64,000 nt of DNA from DATFFO01 sp963772815 (GCA_963772815.1 CAVYYV010000002.1:372001-436000), one strand, 5' to 3'; shown: positions 1 to 9,606, numbered from the stretch's first letter. The notes: generated by a model not told the origin, from the letters alone. Translations and numbers: made by a program.

Positions 1-1
1 G

Positions 2-859
2 GGCTCAACGTTCATTTCCCGCCTGGAGACCCGCACCGGGGCCGGAGCGGCCGACATCGTCCGGGCCTATCGCACCGCCCGGGAGGTGGCCGGCACCGCC
101 CGCCGCCGGGAGGTGGAGGAGCTGTTCGGACAGGTGGAGCCCGAGACGTGGCGGGCGATGATCAACGCCAACGACCAGCTTCTGGCCAGCCTGACCCGCT
201 GGTATCTCGAGCACGCCGACGGCGAGATCCGCGAGACCCAGTTGGAACGGTGGGCTGATAGTTTCAACACCCTGGAGGAGGCTGCGGCCGAGCTGGGACC
301 GCCCCGGTGGCAGGAGGAGCGGGGCCTCGAGGTCCACCACCTGGAGTCGGCCGGGGTGCCCCCCGATCTGGCCCGGCGCATCGCCAGCCTGCCCGACCTG
401 ATCCACGCCCCCAACATCATCGACCTGGCCCAAGAGAACGGACGGGACCTCAACGACGTGGGCCGGATGTTCTACCGCATCGGCCAGGCGCTGCAACTGG
501 ATGCGCTCAAGTCGGTCCTGAACGGGATGATCATGGCCAACTCGTGGCAGCGCTGGGCCGCCCAGACCATCGAGGACGACCTGATCGCCGTCCGCAGAAC
601 GGTGGCAGAACGAGTGCTGGAGGAAGCCGGCAACCGCTCAGGCGACGACGCCGTCGACTTCTTCCTGGCCGAACACGCCCACGCCCTGGCCCGACTGGCC
701 CGCCTCACCCAGCGCCTCCGCTCCGGCTCCGACGACGACCTGGCGCCCCTGATCGTGGCCATACGGCAGGTGGAGGCTCTGGCGGGTAGGGGACGAACCT
801 TCGTCGCCAGAAGCGCGGCAGAAACGCTTGTGCATATACTCACGCGCGCTGGCATGTAG
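2..859 (+). CDS. NAD-specific glutamate dehydrogenase (large, GDH2-type), C-terminal part
   Basis: The reading frame is open from the window edge, so only the last ~285 residues of a protein that is normally ~1,600 residues are present. The tail has the conserved C-terminal pattern of bacterial 180-kDa NAD-glutamate dehydrogenases: a Ser-Thr-Phe...Gly-Ala-x-Ala-Ala-Asp-Ile-Val-Arg-Ala-Tyr stretch, then DLARRIASLPDLIHAPNIID, a FYRIGQALQLDAL segment and NSWQRWAAQTIEDDL. The family deaminates glutamate to 2-oxoglutarate with NAD+ in the cytoplasm. The catalytic region lies upstream, outside the window. Family assignment is recognition of motifs by eye; the gene looks intact to its stop. Confidence 0.85.
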   Translation, partial: GSTFISRLETRTGAGAADIVRAYRTAREVAGTARRREVEELFGQVEPETWRAMINANDQLLASLTRWYLEHADGEIRETQLERWADSFNTLEEAAAELGPPRWQEERGLEVHHLESAGVPPDLARRIASLPDLIHAPNIIDLAQENGRDLNDVGRMFYRIGQALQLDALKSVLNGMIMANSWQRWAAQTIEDDLIAVRRTVAERVLEEAGNRSGDDAVDFFLAEHAHALARLARLTQRLRSGSDDDLAPLIVAIRQVEALAGRGRTFVARSAAETLVHILTRAGM

Positions 860-1313
860 AAAGGAAGACGGTTTTGCGCGTTAGTCGGGGAACCGCAGGA
901 TGCGAATCTATTTCAGGCCCGATTGCTGGGGTTGAGGTTCTCGCGTTTGTCGTCGCCCACTACCTATAGGTTCGTGTCATCATGTTGTAGCCAGCGGCGG
1001 CGAGAATTCGGACCGCCCCCGCTCCCTGTCCGCTCAACGTAGCGCCCTAAGCCGGACCATGTCGAATCCTGGGAGAACTTTTCCACAACCCTTGCGCTTT
1101 CGACTACGAAGTTCCTCAGTCGTTGATGAGGTCGACCACCGCGTCGCTGCACAGGATCTCACTCAGAGTGAGGTCGTGGCCACGATTAGTGGTGTCGAGC
1201 CGGGAACTTCCGGTTCCGTCATCGGCCGTCGCTCCCGCGTAGGGTTGGAGCGGAGAAGTGGAGTCCATCTGGTGGCCGCCGGACGGAGTTCAATGGCGTG
1301 AAGGGGAACCGCC
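860..1313. other. Intergenic region upstream of the caspase island
   Basis: About 450 bases without a convincing gene. Short open frames here have composition unlike the neighbours and no ribosome binding site. It must hold the promoter of the operon that starts at 1314, since all three of its genes are tightly packed. The sequence is visibly less GC-rich than its surroundings between about 930 and 1200, which fits a boundary of an acquired segment. I cannot name a -10/-35 pair with confidence. Confidence 0.4.
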
Positions 1314-2873
1314 GTGGCACTCGACAAATCCCACTACATCCACACCGAGGCGGACGGACGACTCGGTGAAACAACGCCCGCTGATCTAGACGCTCTGGTT
1401 CAGGGCTTGGCCGACAAAGACCATGTGGTCCTCCACTTCCACGGCGGACTAATCAACGAGGCCACAGGCCGCCGCATCGCCGAACGCCTGGTGACCGTCT
1501 ACGAGCCGGCCCTCGCAGTGTTCTTCATCTGGGAGTCGGGGTTCCTCGAGACCATCCGCCACTCCCTCGGTGAGATCATCAACGAAGCGATCTTCAAACA
1601 TCTGCTTGAAACGATCTCCAAATGGACGGTGGGCAAGCTCCAGACCGAGATCGGGTTGAAGGCCGGGCCAGGTCAGCTCGACCTCCCCAACGACATCCAG
1701 CACAAAGTCGAGTTGCGCAAGGCGGCCGATCCGACCGAGGCGACGGAGCCGTACCAGGGATTCGAGCCCCTACCGGCGGACGAAGTTGGAGAGGTCACAC
1801 CAGACGAAGAGGAGGCGTTTCGCGCCGAACTGGAGGAGGACCCAGACTTCGTCAGGGAGGTAGAGGCGATACTCCAGGGGCTCGAATTCGAGGGTTCGGA
1901 CGAATTCAAGGCGGCCCGGCCCAACGTCGAGGCCGCACCGACGCTCATGTCTCCCGAGATAGTGGAGGAGCTGACGGCCGAAGCCCCGGCGCCGGGCGAA
2001 CGCGGGATTCTGTCTGCCGCCAAGCTGGCCCTGATGGCCGCCCGGGTGTTCGGACGCGTCGTCCACCGATTCGTCACCGGCCGCGACCACGGTGTGTACG
2101 TGACAACCGTCGAAGAGACCCTGCGCGCCCTGTACGTAGCCAACATCGGCGCAGGCGTGTGGTCAGCGATGAAGAAGGAAACCGAGGACACCTTCCAGAC
2201 CGTGCCGGGACAGAGCCGAGGAGGAAACCTATTTCTGGTCCGATTGGGCGAGCTGTGCGCCCAGGGTCACGGACCGAAGCGGATCACCCTGGTAGGGCAC
2301 AGCACCGGTGCCGTTTTCATCAACAACCTGCTGGCGGCAACCGATGCGGCTCGCCACGACCCGACTCACCCCCTTCCCGAACAGTTCCGTTTCGGCGACG
2401 TGGTCTTTCTGGCTCCGGCCTGCAGCTTCAGGCAGTTCGGCGAGGTGCTGGAGGACCACCGGTCTGTGTTCGACGAATTCCGCATGTTCAGCATGGACGA
2501 CGACCACGAAGTCGACGACACCCTGGTTCCGGTCATCTACCCACGCTCACTTCTCTATTTCGTATCGGGCGTTGTCGAACAGAAGCCGGACGGCAAGGGC
2601 GCCGCCGACCTCCCGGTGGTGGGCATGCAGCGCTTTCATCTGAGGAGAGACCAGAAGGACCCCTTCGCCGCTCTGCCCGGCGTGACCACTGTGCGCAGCT
2701 TCGTGGCTGCCGACAAGCGGCGGGCAGTTTGGTCGGTGACCGAACCTGGGGCACCGCCGGGGTTCCAGGGTGACTCGATCACCCACGCCGGCTTCGATGA
2801 CACCGACCCCGGTGAACCCCACGCTGCTATGAACAGTGTCAAGCACCTCATCAGCCACGGATGGGCAGGATGA
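1314..2873 (+). CDS. Alpha/beta-hydrolase-fold protein of caspase operon
   Basis: 519 residues from a GTG start preceded by AAGGGGAA. An early VLHFHGG strand (about residues 39-45) resembles the oxyanion-hole strand of lipases, and VGHSTG places a nucleophile elbow at Ser330, followed by a LAPACSF strand and an Asp/His-rich C-terminal half. The stretch from about 120 to 240 is acidic and low-complexity, a probable linker inserted between the first strand and the hydrolase core. The closest general class is the PGAP1/DUF676-like lipase or esterase; the substrate is unknown. Its stop overlaps the start of the caspase gene, so the two are translationally coupled. Inference: an enzyme partner or effector of the protease. 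Confidence 0.7.
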   Translation: MALDKSHYIHTEADGRLGETTPADLDALVQGLADKDHVVLHFHGGLINEATGRRIAERLVTVYEPALAVFFIWESGFLETIRHSLGEIINEAIFKHLLETISKWTVGKLQTEIGLKAGPGQLDLPNDIQHKVELRKAADPTEATEPYQGFEPLPADEVGEVTPDEEEAFRAELEEDPDFVREVEAILQGLEFEGSDEFKAARPNVEAAPTLMSPEIVEELTAEAPAPGERGILSAAKLALMAARVFGRVVHRFVTGRDHGVYVTTVEETLRALYVANIGAGVWSAMKKETEDTFQTVPGQSRGGNLFLVRLGELCAQGHGPKRITLVGHSTGAVFINNLLAATDAARHDPTHPLPEQFRFGDVVFLAPACSFRQFGEVLEDHRSVFDEFRMFSMDDDHEVDDTLVPVIYPRSLLYFVSGVVEQKPDGKGAADLPVVGMQRFHLRRDQKDPFAALPGVTTVRSFVAADKRRAVWSVTEPGAPPGFQGDSITHAGFDDTDPGEPHAAMNSVKHLISHGWAG

Positions 2874-3916
2874 GAACCGATCTTCACTTCGGTGTCGCGG
2901 TGGGCATCAACCAGTACCCCGCCCTCTCGAATCTCAACCATGCCCGTCAGGACGCGGCTGACTTCCACCATTGGCTGGTAGCCGAAGCCGGTGTGCCGGC
3001 CGAGAACGTGAAGCTGATCACGGCCGACGACCTCCCACCGGGGACCACGCGGGAGACCGCCGTTCCGATCACCAAGCAGATCTGGGAGGCGCTGTTCGCA
3101 TATCTCTCGAAGATACGCTCGATCATCGACACCGCTCCCGCGGCATGGCCCGAAGGCCGCCTCTATTTCTTCTTCTCCGGGCACGGCATCGCCCCATCCG
3201 CCCGCGACGCTTCGGGTCTGGCGGCCGACGCAGGCCCCGAGCACTACGGCAACAGCGTGTCGATCAAGGCACTGGTCGAATGGCTTCTGGAGGCGCAGGA
3301 CTTCGCCCAGCTGGTGATGATGGCCGACAGCTGCCGCAACAAGCCTCCCGCCGGGATTCGGCCCGGGCCACCGCCCTGGAATCCCAGACGCAACCAGAAC
3401 GGTGAGGTAAAACTCGCCGAGTTCTACGCCACCATCTACGGGGATCCGGCCCGAGAGCCCCGACCCGACGTCGATCCCGACGGACAGCGCGGTTACTTCA
3501 CCAAAGCGATCCTCGAAGGCCTGCGCGGACGTGCCCCGATAGGCGAGGGAGGAACCATCACAACCACCGATCTGGGTGCCTATGCCCGCCAGCGGGTCAT
3601 GGAAGAAACCGGCGGCAAACAGGTGCCACCCGACACCGTAGGCGCCAGCTTCGTCCTGGTAGAGGGCGTGGCGCCGACAGCGCCCCGAGGGCGTCCGGTA
3701 AAGATCGTGTTTCCAGCGGGGTTCTCGGGTCCGGTGGATCTGCTCGACGCCGGCTTCCAGAAGAAGATGCACACCGACGTCAACGACGGCGATTGGACCG
3801 TAAACCTCGAGCCCAGCCTGTACCAGGTCGTCTCAGTTGGGAACCACGCGAACTTTGCCGCCGATGGTGCCTTTGCCGTACCTGTCGGGAAAGGAGAGCA
3901 CGTTGTCGCGCTCTGA
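2870..3916 (+). CDS. Caspase-fold cysteine protease (peptidase C14, metacaspase-like)
   Basis: The fold signature is complete: GVAVGINQYP at the N-terminus (first strand), YFFFSGHG giving catalytic His105, and LVMMADSCR giving catalytic Cys155 (numbering from the ATG at 2870). Family members cleave after basic or acidic residues and often act in programmed cell death or signalling. The ATG at 2870 overlaps the upstream TGA as ATGA and is preferred; an in-frame ATG at 2861 is the alternative. The C-terminal ~110 residues, after about 235, form a beta-rich extension beginning RPVKIVFPAGF, which may dock the protein made next. There is no signal peptide, so it acts in the cytoplasm. The downstream gene overlaps by 14 nt. 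Confidence 0.85.
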   Translation: MRTDLHFGVAVGINQYPALSNLNHARQDAADFHHWLVAEAGVPAENVKLITADDLPPGTTRETAVPITKQIWEALFAYLSKIRSIIDTAPAAWPEGRLYFFFSGHGIAPSARDASGLAADAGPEHYGNSVSIKALVEWLLEAQDFAQLVMMADSCRNKPPAGIRPGPPPWNPRRNQNGEVKLAEFYATIYGDPAREPRPDVDPDGQRGYFTKAILEGLRGRAPIGEGGTITTTDLGAYARQRVMEETGGKQVPPDTVGASFVLVEGVAPTAPRGRPVKIVFPAGFSGPVDLLDAGFQKKMHTDVNDGDWTVNLEPSLYQVVSVGNHANFAADGAFAVPVGKGEHVVAL

Positions 3917-5342
3917 AGTCTCGCTCACATCAGCCTTTCCATCCACGCGAATAGACCTGATCGATCACGCCGGAAAAGTGCTCGCCACCGGTTCTGGCTC
4001 CCTCCAGACCACGGCCGAACCCGGGCTCTACACGGCCCAGGTCAACGTCGGATCTTCGACCCGCCAAGAGGTGATCGTGGTCAAGGGCGACTCGCCGCTG
4101 AGTAGGGCCGTCGACGTCTCGGTCGAGGCGGCCACACCGGTGCGGTCCACCACCACCAATCACGAATTTCACAGTGAAGCGGCCCAGCGACTCAGTCGCC
4201 AGCCGCAAACCCGACCGGGCAGTGGGAGCCGGCTGGTCGTCTTCGTACGCGTCCTCTCGGCGGAGGTCGAGGCGGCCCAACAGACCATCGGTGACCCCGG
4301 AGTCAAACTACTCGACAGTGTTCTGACCCCGGTCGAGGTGGCTCCATGGGAGCTGGGACCCGGCTACTCAGCCATATCGCTCGACCTCGACCCGGGTACC
4401 TACGTACTCCGGTCGCACGCTTCGCATGGCACCGTCGACCAGACGATCGTCACATCATCGGATTGGACGACTCTGGCGTTCATTCCCGTGTGGCCGGAGC
4501 CGGACGAGTCCTCCGCCTTCTGGAAGATCTCGGTCGATGCCATGACCGTTCACATGACACGTCTCGGTAACCAGTTCGACCCCTATCAAGAAGGCTCCGA
4601 GTCGGTGCTCGCCGCCGAGGCGGCCCTGCAAGGACTCCGCTCCGGCGACATTCGTATTGCACGAGATGTGCTGAACCGGATGCTGTACGACAAGTTCAGC
4701 AATCCCATGCTCGGTATCTACGCGGCCCACGCCCTACTCATGGAGCGAGATGTTCGTTGGGGAACTGCCGAGATCGTCGTGCGCAACCTGCGCCAACTCG
4801 TCCCAGGTCACCCCGACGCAGATGCGTTGTTCCTGCTGCTCAAAGAAAAGCGGAGAGACAAGTCGAAGTCGCGAGTGAGCGAGTTCGAGCTGCCTCCGAT
4901 GCTTTACAACTCGTACCAGGCGGTAATCGCCCACGATGCCTACGAGCGAACGCTCATCGCAGACGGCTCCATCGCCGAAAGGGCCGCTTCCCACTTGCGT
5001 CTCGACGGTGCCTGGACGCGATGGGACACCCTCGACGAGGAGCCGGAGCCAGCCATAGCCGCGGACCCGTCACTGGTCGATAGCGCCGCCCGGGCTATCT
5101 CGGACCTGCTGGTCACGGATGAACTGACCGGCGACGCCGCAGCCGAACCGGGGAATCTCTCCTCCGAGAGCATCAAGATGGCGAGGTACCTGACCGAGAT
5201 CGCTGACCAGGAGCAGGGCAGCGGAACGGCCGCGTCGAAGATGGACCTGACGTCCTTCAGTCGGCAAATGAACCTGCCCGTATCGAAGGTCAGGAGGGAT
5301 CTGCGGGCTATAGGTGAGGCCTCGTCGATCGAGCTGGCCTAG
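3903..5342 (+). CDS. Caspase-associated protein, beta-sandwich plus helical repeat
   Basis: 479 residues of unknown family. A TTG at 3903 is the likely start because AAAGGAG (3890-3896) lies seven bases upstream; in-frame codons further up would overlap the caspase gene by 80 bases. Residues 1-220 contain two short beta-domains, each ending in an A/DPGxYxxxxxxG(S/T) pattern (EPGLYTAQVNVGSS and DPGTYVLRSHASHG), like PEGA/carboxypeptidase-regulatory folds. Residues 250-350 are helical and resemble TPR repeats (QLVPGHPDADALFLLLKEKR). A final basic helix may be a docking tail. Caspase plus TPR-type partners occurs in predicted bacterial conflict systems, so a sensor or regulator of the protease is plausible, but unproven. 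Confidence 0.65.
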   Translation: MSRSEVSLTSAFPSTRIDLIDHAGKVLATGSGSLQTTAEPGLYTAQVNVGSSTRQEVIVVKGDSPLSRAVDVSVEAATPVRSTTTNHEFHSEAAQRLSRQPQTRPGSGSRLVVFVRVLSAEVEAAQQTIGDPGVKLLDSVLTPVEVAPWELGPGYSAISLDLDPGTYVLRSHASHGTVDQTIVTSSDWTTLAFIPVWPEPDESSAFWKISVDAMTVHMTRLGNQFDPYQEGSESVLAAEAALQGLRSGDIRIARDVLNRMLYDKFSNPMLGIYAAHALLMERDVRWGTAEIVVRNLRQLVPGHPDADALFLLLKEKRRDKSKSRVSEFELPPMLYNSYQAVIAHDAYERTLIADGSIAERAASHLRLDGAWTRWDTLDEEPEPAIAADPSLVDSAARAISDLLVTDELTGDAAAEPGNLSSESIKMARYLTEIADQEQGSGTAASKMDLTSFSRQMNLPVSKVRRDLRAIGEASSIELA

Positions 5343-5353
5343 GTCTCACCTGG

Positions 5354-5948
5354 TCACGGCTTGGGCTTGAACTCCACCGGCGGCTTGATCTTGTGGGCAC
5401 CTCTGATCTTCTTCTTGCACTCCTTGTCGACGCAGATGAGGCCCCTGGAGGTGATCTTCTCTTGGCCTTGTCGTGCTCAACGTGCCACGTGAGCGCACCT
5501 TTGAAGCCGCGGACGGTGACGCCGAGCTCCGATGGCCAACTGCTGGGGGAACTGGGTCCCAGCGCCGGCGTTGCAGGTGATCAAGTCGAACACCTTGCCC
5601 TTGGTCAGGGGCTTGATCTTGCTCTGGATCGTGGTGTGCCACTTGTTCAGCTCGTCGACGCCGATCGCTTTGTCGAAGATGAAAGCGGCCCCCTTCAGAC
5701 CAATCTCGCTGGTGCTGCCGTGGCCGACGAAGATGATCCTCCTGGCGCGGCCGGCTTTGGTCAGTGCGCCGAAGAACGATTCGGGGTCGCTCGCGGGGAG
5801 CCGCAGCGCCCCGGGAGTGAAGTTGGCCGTGGCCTCGAAATCCGCCGTTTGGGGCATCCAGAAGCCGCCATCGATCGTGCTGATCTCATGGGCCACGCTC
5901 TTGAATCGGTTGATACCCGCCCGCATAGATGATGAGGATCGCTGCCAC
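5354..5948 (-). pseudogene. Second caspase-like (CHAT/C80-like) protease, three frameshifts
   Basis: A GTG at 5948 with GGAGGAG (5954-5960) opens AAILIIYAGG, after which the frame must change near 5927 to continue NRFKSVAHEISTIDGGFW. The core has IIFVGHG (His codon at 5720-5722) and FDLITCNAG (Cys codon at 5573-5575), the His-Cys pair of the caspase/CHAT clan. A second shift near 5530 restores GVTVRGFKGALTWHVEHDKAK, and a third near 5463 gives KITSRGLICVDKECKKKI and the stop at 5354. The joined product would be ~197 residues and well formed, so either recent inactivation or indel errors explain the breaks. It directly follows the 735-residue gene and ends 11 bases from the forward operon. Confidence 0.6.
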
Positions 5949-5963
5949 GACCGCTCCTCCGAC

Positions 5964-8171
5964 CTAACGGTGGTTTCGATGGTCATCGCACTCGGTGCGG
6001 CCCGGTCCATGCCGGTCGCCTCCAGCACCGATGCCGGTTCGATCGGGCACGTCCTCCAGCACGCAGCGTCCGGCGCTGGCATCGAAGTAGGCGCCTTCAC
6101 ACGGGACCTCGACGTCCATCACCGAGAGGAGACCAGGCTTGGGGAGAGGCTGGGCCTGGGCATCCACCAGAGCGGCTCCGAAGGGAGCGAAGTCCTGGGG
6201 CGTCTTGTCGAAGCCGGCCGGAATCACCAGGGTAAGGCCGTCGATGTAGGCGGCATCCATGTCGAGTTGCTCCATGAGCTGATCAGGTGATTGCAGCGTG
6301 GTGGCGTCGACGCACTGGAGGGCGAAGCGCAGCATCAGGTCGTAGCGAGCGGTCCGCTGCAGGTACCCGAAGAAGGCCTTGGCGTAATACCACTGATTGG
6401 CCTGGAGATGCTGGACGGTGCGAGTGATCACGTTCTCGGCCCGTCGGGTCTTCATCTCCGTCTCGCGCATCTCCTCCACCGGGGCGACCAACGGAGTCAG
6501 GATGCCCGATACGAGACTTAGGAATCCCGACAGGCGCCGCAGCACCTCGGTCTGGTCATTGCTGTCGAGCACGTTCGAGATTTTCCCCGCATCCTCGAAG
6601 CCCACCCACAGCGGGGTGAGGAACTTGGCCAAGGACACGGCCAGATCCACGGCGAAGCGGTCGTCCAATGCCGTCCCTGCAGGGGGGTTGGCTTGCGATG
6701 ACAGCCGTTCGATGTAGATCCGGTAGTAGTAGGCGAGAGTCGTGAAGACGAGGCCGAGATCGTTGTCATTGGCGTCACCCAGCCCACTGCGAGGAAGCTG
6801 GGCGTTGAAGCTGTTCTCGGGATCGTTGGCATCTGGTCCCTGGACGGGGAACGCCAGACCTCCCACGTTGAAGATTGTCGGCGGCTTCTCGAACAGATAG
6901 GCCAAAGCCAGCTTCGCCACCTCTACCGCCCGCTGAACCTCGGTCTCGTCCCTGAGCTCGTTGACTGCTTCCAGCGCATCTCCTAGCTCGAGGGAGAGGG
7001 CGGTGTCCAACAGCGCATCGGCAAGGAAGTCTCCATAAGAGAGCACGAAAGCCCGGTTGAAGGGCAGGTCTGTGATGGCGATCGCAAGGGCCGGAACGGC
7101 TCCCACGAAATGGGTCTCCACGCAGTAGGTCTTGATCAGGTCGTAGACCCGGATCAAGAGCGGTCGGTCGAAGTAGGGGTTGACCAGAAGTCGACTTCTC
7201 AGGTTCTCCTCCGTTGCTTCCGACAGCTCCGAGACTTCCGTCTTCTGGAGCGTCTTCAGGGTCGACGCGGACTTCTTGGTTGATTCGCGTAGGCGCTGGT
7301 CGGTGCTCTGCACGGCGTGATTGACCGACTTCGAGTAGCCGCCCGACGCCCCAAGGCTGAACGGGCCGATAGAGAAGGAGCCGTTTCCGTTGACCTGCCA
7401 GTTCTCCGTGGTGGACATGGAGCGGGCCACGTTGAGAACGTCGCGATCGACCAGCGAGCTCTCTCGGGAATCGAGCTCTTCGACCGAATCGATCGTGTTC
7501 TGGGTAAGTCGCTTGCGTTGTGTCTTCCGTAATGCGAGTCGAACCGACTCATGAGGAGCGAGCGGGATGGTCGATGCCAGGTCGCTCACCTTGTAGTCCT
7601 TGAAGAACCAGCGCTGTTCGAAGCGGACCAGAGCAGCGAGGTGTAGGTCGAGATCGGACAAACTCACTTCCAGTTGACCCAGGCGCGGATTGGCCACACT
7701 CACCTCAATCGGGTCCTTCAGACCGACCTTCTCGACCGGGAGCAGCTGGCTGTAGAAGAGGGTGTATTGAGGTCCCCGCGAAACGGGTGGGGGGTCGCAG
7801 CCCAAGAGTGCGTCCGGATCGACCACGCACCCCTTGTCGCCGGGGGTTTCCGAATCGTCGCCGCCGCCAGGCCGGCAGTCGAGGGTTCCCTCCCATACGG
7901 GGGCGACGTCCTCCCCGTCGTCGTCGAGGACGCGGACCTCGATGGGACCGCCACAGAAGCATTCGAAGGCCCTAGCTTCCTCACGAGTTGCCGAGACGAC
8001 GAACTCGTCATCGATGACGTCGGCTTGCTTGGTGATGGCATCGGCCGAGCAGCGAATCTGGACGGTGACGTGGTCATGACCCGGGGCTGATCCCGCGACG
8101 CGGATCCCAGCGAGATCACCTGCCTGATCAAGCCACCCATCGACGTGTTGGATCTGGGCAGTATTGGACAC
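5964..8171 (-). CDS. Large protein of unknown family, partner of caspase-like gene
   Basis: 735 residues from a GTG at 8171 preceded by AAGGAGG; longer starts would lack a binding site. I do not recognise a named family. Residues ~1-120 look like a small beta-domain with paired Cys (FECFCGG, DCRPGGG, GC). A central segment (~170-290) has EQRWFFKDYKVSDLASTIPLAPHESVRLALRKTQRKR followed by Ser-rich NGNGSFSIGPFSLGASGGYSKS, a Gly/Ser beta-hairpin-like stretch. The remainder is long amphipathic helix, including a run after 300 rich in Glu/Lys/Ser. No signal peptide or membrane span. The caspase-like gene starts 15 bases after its stop, so the two form an operon. Scaffold or sensor roles are guesses. 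Confidence 0.65.
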   Translation of the reverse strand: MSNTAQIQHVDGWLDQAGDLAGIRVAGSAPGHDHVTVQIRCSADAITKQADVIDDEFVVSATREEARAFECFCGGPIEVRVLDDDGEDVAPVWEGTLDCRPGGGDDSETPGDKGCVVDPDALLGCDPPPVSRGPQYTLFYSQLLPVEKVGLKDPIEVSVANPRLGQLEVSLSDLDLHLAALVRFEQRWFFKDYKVSDLASTIPLAPHESVRLALRKTQRKRLTQNTIDSVEELDSRESSLVDRDVLNVARSMSTTENWQVNGNGSFSIGPFSLGASGGYSKSVNHAVQSTDQRLRESTKKSASTLKTLQKTEVSELSEATEENLRSRLLVNPYFDRPLLIRVYDLIKTYCVETHFVGAVPALAIAITDLPFNRAFVLSYGDFLADALLDTALSLELGDALEAVNELRDETEVQRAVEVAKLALAYLFEKPPTIFNVGGLAFPVQGPDANDPENSFNAQLPRSGLGDANDNDLGLVFTTLAYYYRIYIERLSSQANPPAGTALDDRFAVDLAVSLAKFLTPLWVGFEDAGKISNVLDSNDQTEVLRRLSGFLSLVSGILTPLVAPVEEMRETEMKTRRAENVITRTVQHLQANQWYYAKAFFGYLQRTARYDLMLRFALQCVDATTLQSPDQLMEQLDMDAAYIDGLTLVIPAGFDKTPQDFAPFGAALVDAQAQPLPKPGLLSVMDVEVPCEGAYFDASAGRCVLEDVPDRTGIGAGGDRHGPGRTECDDHRNHR

Positions 8172-8335
8172 GGCGCCTCCTTGGAGCGGTCGGCTTGGAG
8201 GCCCACCCTCGCGGACGGCGTGTGGTGCAAACACCCGCACGTACGCAGGGCGACCACCAAATCCGAGCATACGCTTTGGGTCGCCGACGTGACGGAAAGT
8301 GAGTTTGGAGCCGGACCCCTATCTGGTACCCGTCG

Positions 8336-9535
8336 CTACGGCGGCCCGTTTGCCAGGGTGGTTGCGTCGGGTCGGGTGAAGACGAAGGTGCCGTTTCCTT
8401 GGTTGGTGATGGTCCAGCCTTGCCGGTGGATGAGGGTGTGGTGGTGACGGCATAGAAGGCACAGGTCGCCCAGGTCGGTGTGGCCTAGTTCGGTCCATGA
8501 CAGGGTGTGGTGTGCGTCGCACCAGGAGGCGGGACGTCTACAGCCGGGAAAACGGCAGTGACGGTCCCGGATGACCAGGGCCCGCCATTGGGCCGGAGAT
8601 ACGCTGCGTCGGCTCCTACCCAAGTCCAAGATTTCTGAGTTGGGTCCGGTGAGGAGGCGGCAAACCTGGGCGTCGCAGGCCAGTCGGCGGGCGTCGGCAG
8701 CCGAGATCAGAGTCCCGTCTCCCAACTCGGCAGGCTGGTCATCTGCGCCCCGCAGGGTGTCCCAAGGGACGATGACAGCGACTTGGGGCCGGTTGCCGTG
8801 ATCGGACGGAGACTGGTCAGAAGCGAGGTGGCGGCGGATCAGCTCGGTCAACGCCATAGCTCTGAGTATTGAGCGGGAAGGAAGCTGGTCTTCGGGAGTG
8901 GAGTTGACCAGCTCGGAGATCAGCGGCTCCAAGGCGGTCTCCAGGAGGTTGTGATCCTCGGGAGCCAGGTCACCGTCGAGGCGACCCCTACCCCCGAACG
9001 TCTTGGACGAATGCAGTCTGGAGGGGTCAGGGTCAGATAGTTCTTCTGGTTCGTCATACAGGCAACGCCAGTAGGTGACCGCCCGGCGAGTATCCGTCCA
9101 GGACAAACCGACTACCGATTCGGCCAAGGCGGCCTCGTCGGTAGCGAACGCCTCAGGATGATTGGACCAGGCGTGAGCCAGGACCTCGAACTGGGACAGG
9201 GTCAGATCACCCGAGCGGACCAGCTTGACCGAATAGGCCATCTCCCCCAGGGCCCTAGCCAGGAACACGGTCCGGTTGGCCTCCCGCACCCCCATCCCAC
9301 AACGATGAGAGAGAAACGCAGACACCGAGGTGTAACCGTCGTAGTGGAAACCTTGCGATGAGTCGAGGTCGGCGATGCGTTCCAGACGGTCCAGCTGGGC
9401 GTGATCCAACCCGGAGGTGGCGGCCTGGATCGCCTCCATCAACTCGGGGCCATTCCCAGGCTCCCGGTCCTCTCCCGAATCGAACACATGTTCGCCCATA
9501 GGATGAACATACAAAACCCCACCGACAGTTTCCAC
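8336..9535 (-). CDS. DUF222 / HNH endonuclease (13E12 repeat family)
   Basis: 399 residues with the two-part structure of this actinobacterial family: an N-terminal helical DUF222 domain (about 30-290; DLTLSQFEVLAHAW, VVGLSWTDTRRAV) and a C-terminal HNH module with RDRHCRFPGC, WCDAHHTLSW and LCLLCRHHHTLIH. Cys and His residues for the zinc/metal site are all present, so it appears active. Such genes occur in many copies in actinobacterial genomes and are often associated with mobile DNA; substrate DNA is unknown. An ATG twelve codons inside (GEHVF) is an alternative start. It may mark the boundary of the accessory island. Confidence 0.85.
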   Translation of the reverse strand: METVGGVLYVHPMGEHVFDSGEDREPGNGPELMEAIQAATSGLDHAQLDRLERIADLDSSQGFHYDGYTSVSAFLSHRCGMGVREANRTVFLARALGEMAYSVKLVRSGDLTLSQFEVLAHAWSNHPEAFATDEAALAESVVGLSWTDTRRAVTYWRCLYDEPEELSDPDPSRLHSSKTFGGRGRLDGDLAPEDHNLLETALEPLISELVNSTPEDQLPSRSILRAMALTELIRRHLASDQSPSDHGNRPQVAVIVPWDTLRGADDQPAELGDGTLISAADARRLACDAQVCRLLTGPNSEILDLGRSRRSVSPAQWRALVIRDRHCRFPGCRRPASWCDAHHTLSWTELGHTDLGDLCLLCRHHHTLIHRQGWTITNQGNGTFVFTRPDATTLANGPP

Positions 9536-9606
9536 CCCCTTTGCTGACCGAAATCGGGAGGGTTTCTGGCTCGCTATTGCTACTTGTCGGGCATGGCCGT
9601 ATCGCC

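Noticed and set aside
1059..1301. 80-codon open frame before the hydrolase gene
   Set aside because: No ribosome binding site, and composition is that of a chance frame in GC-rich DNA.
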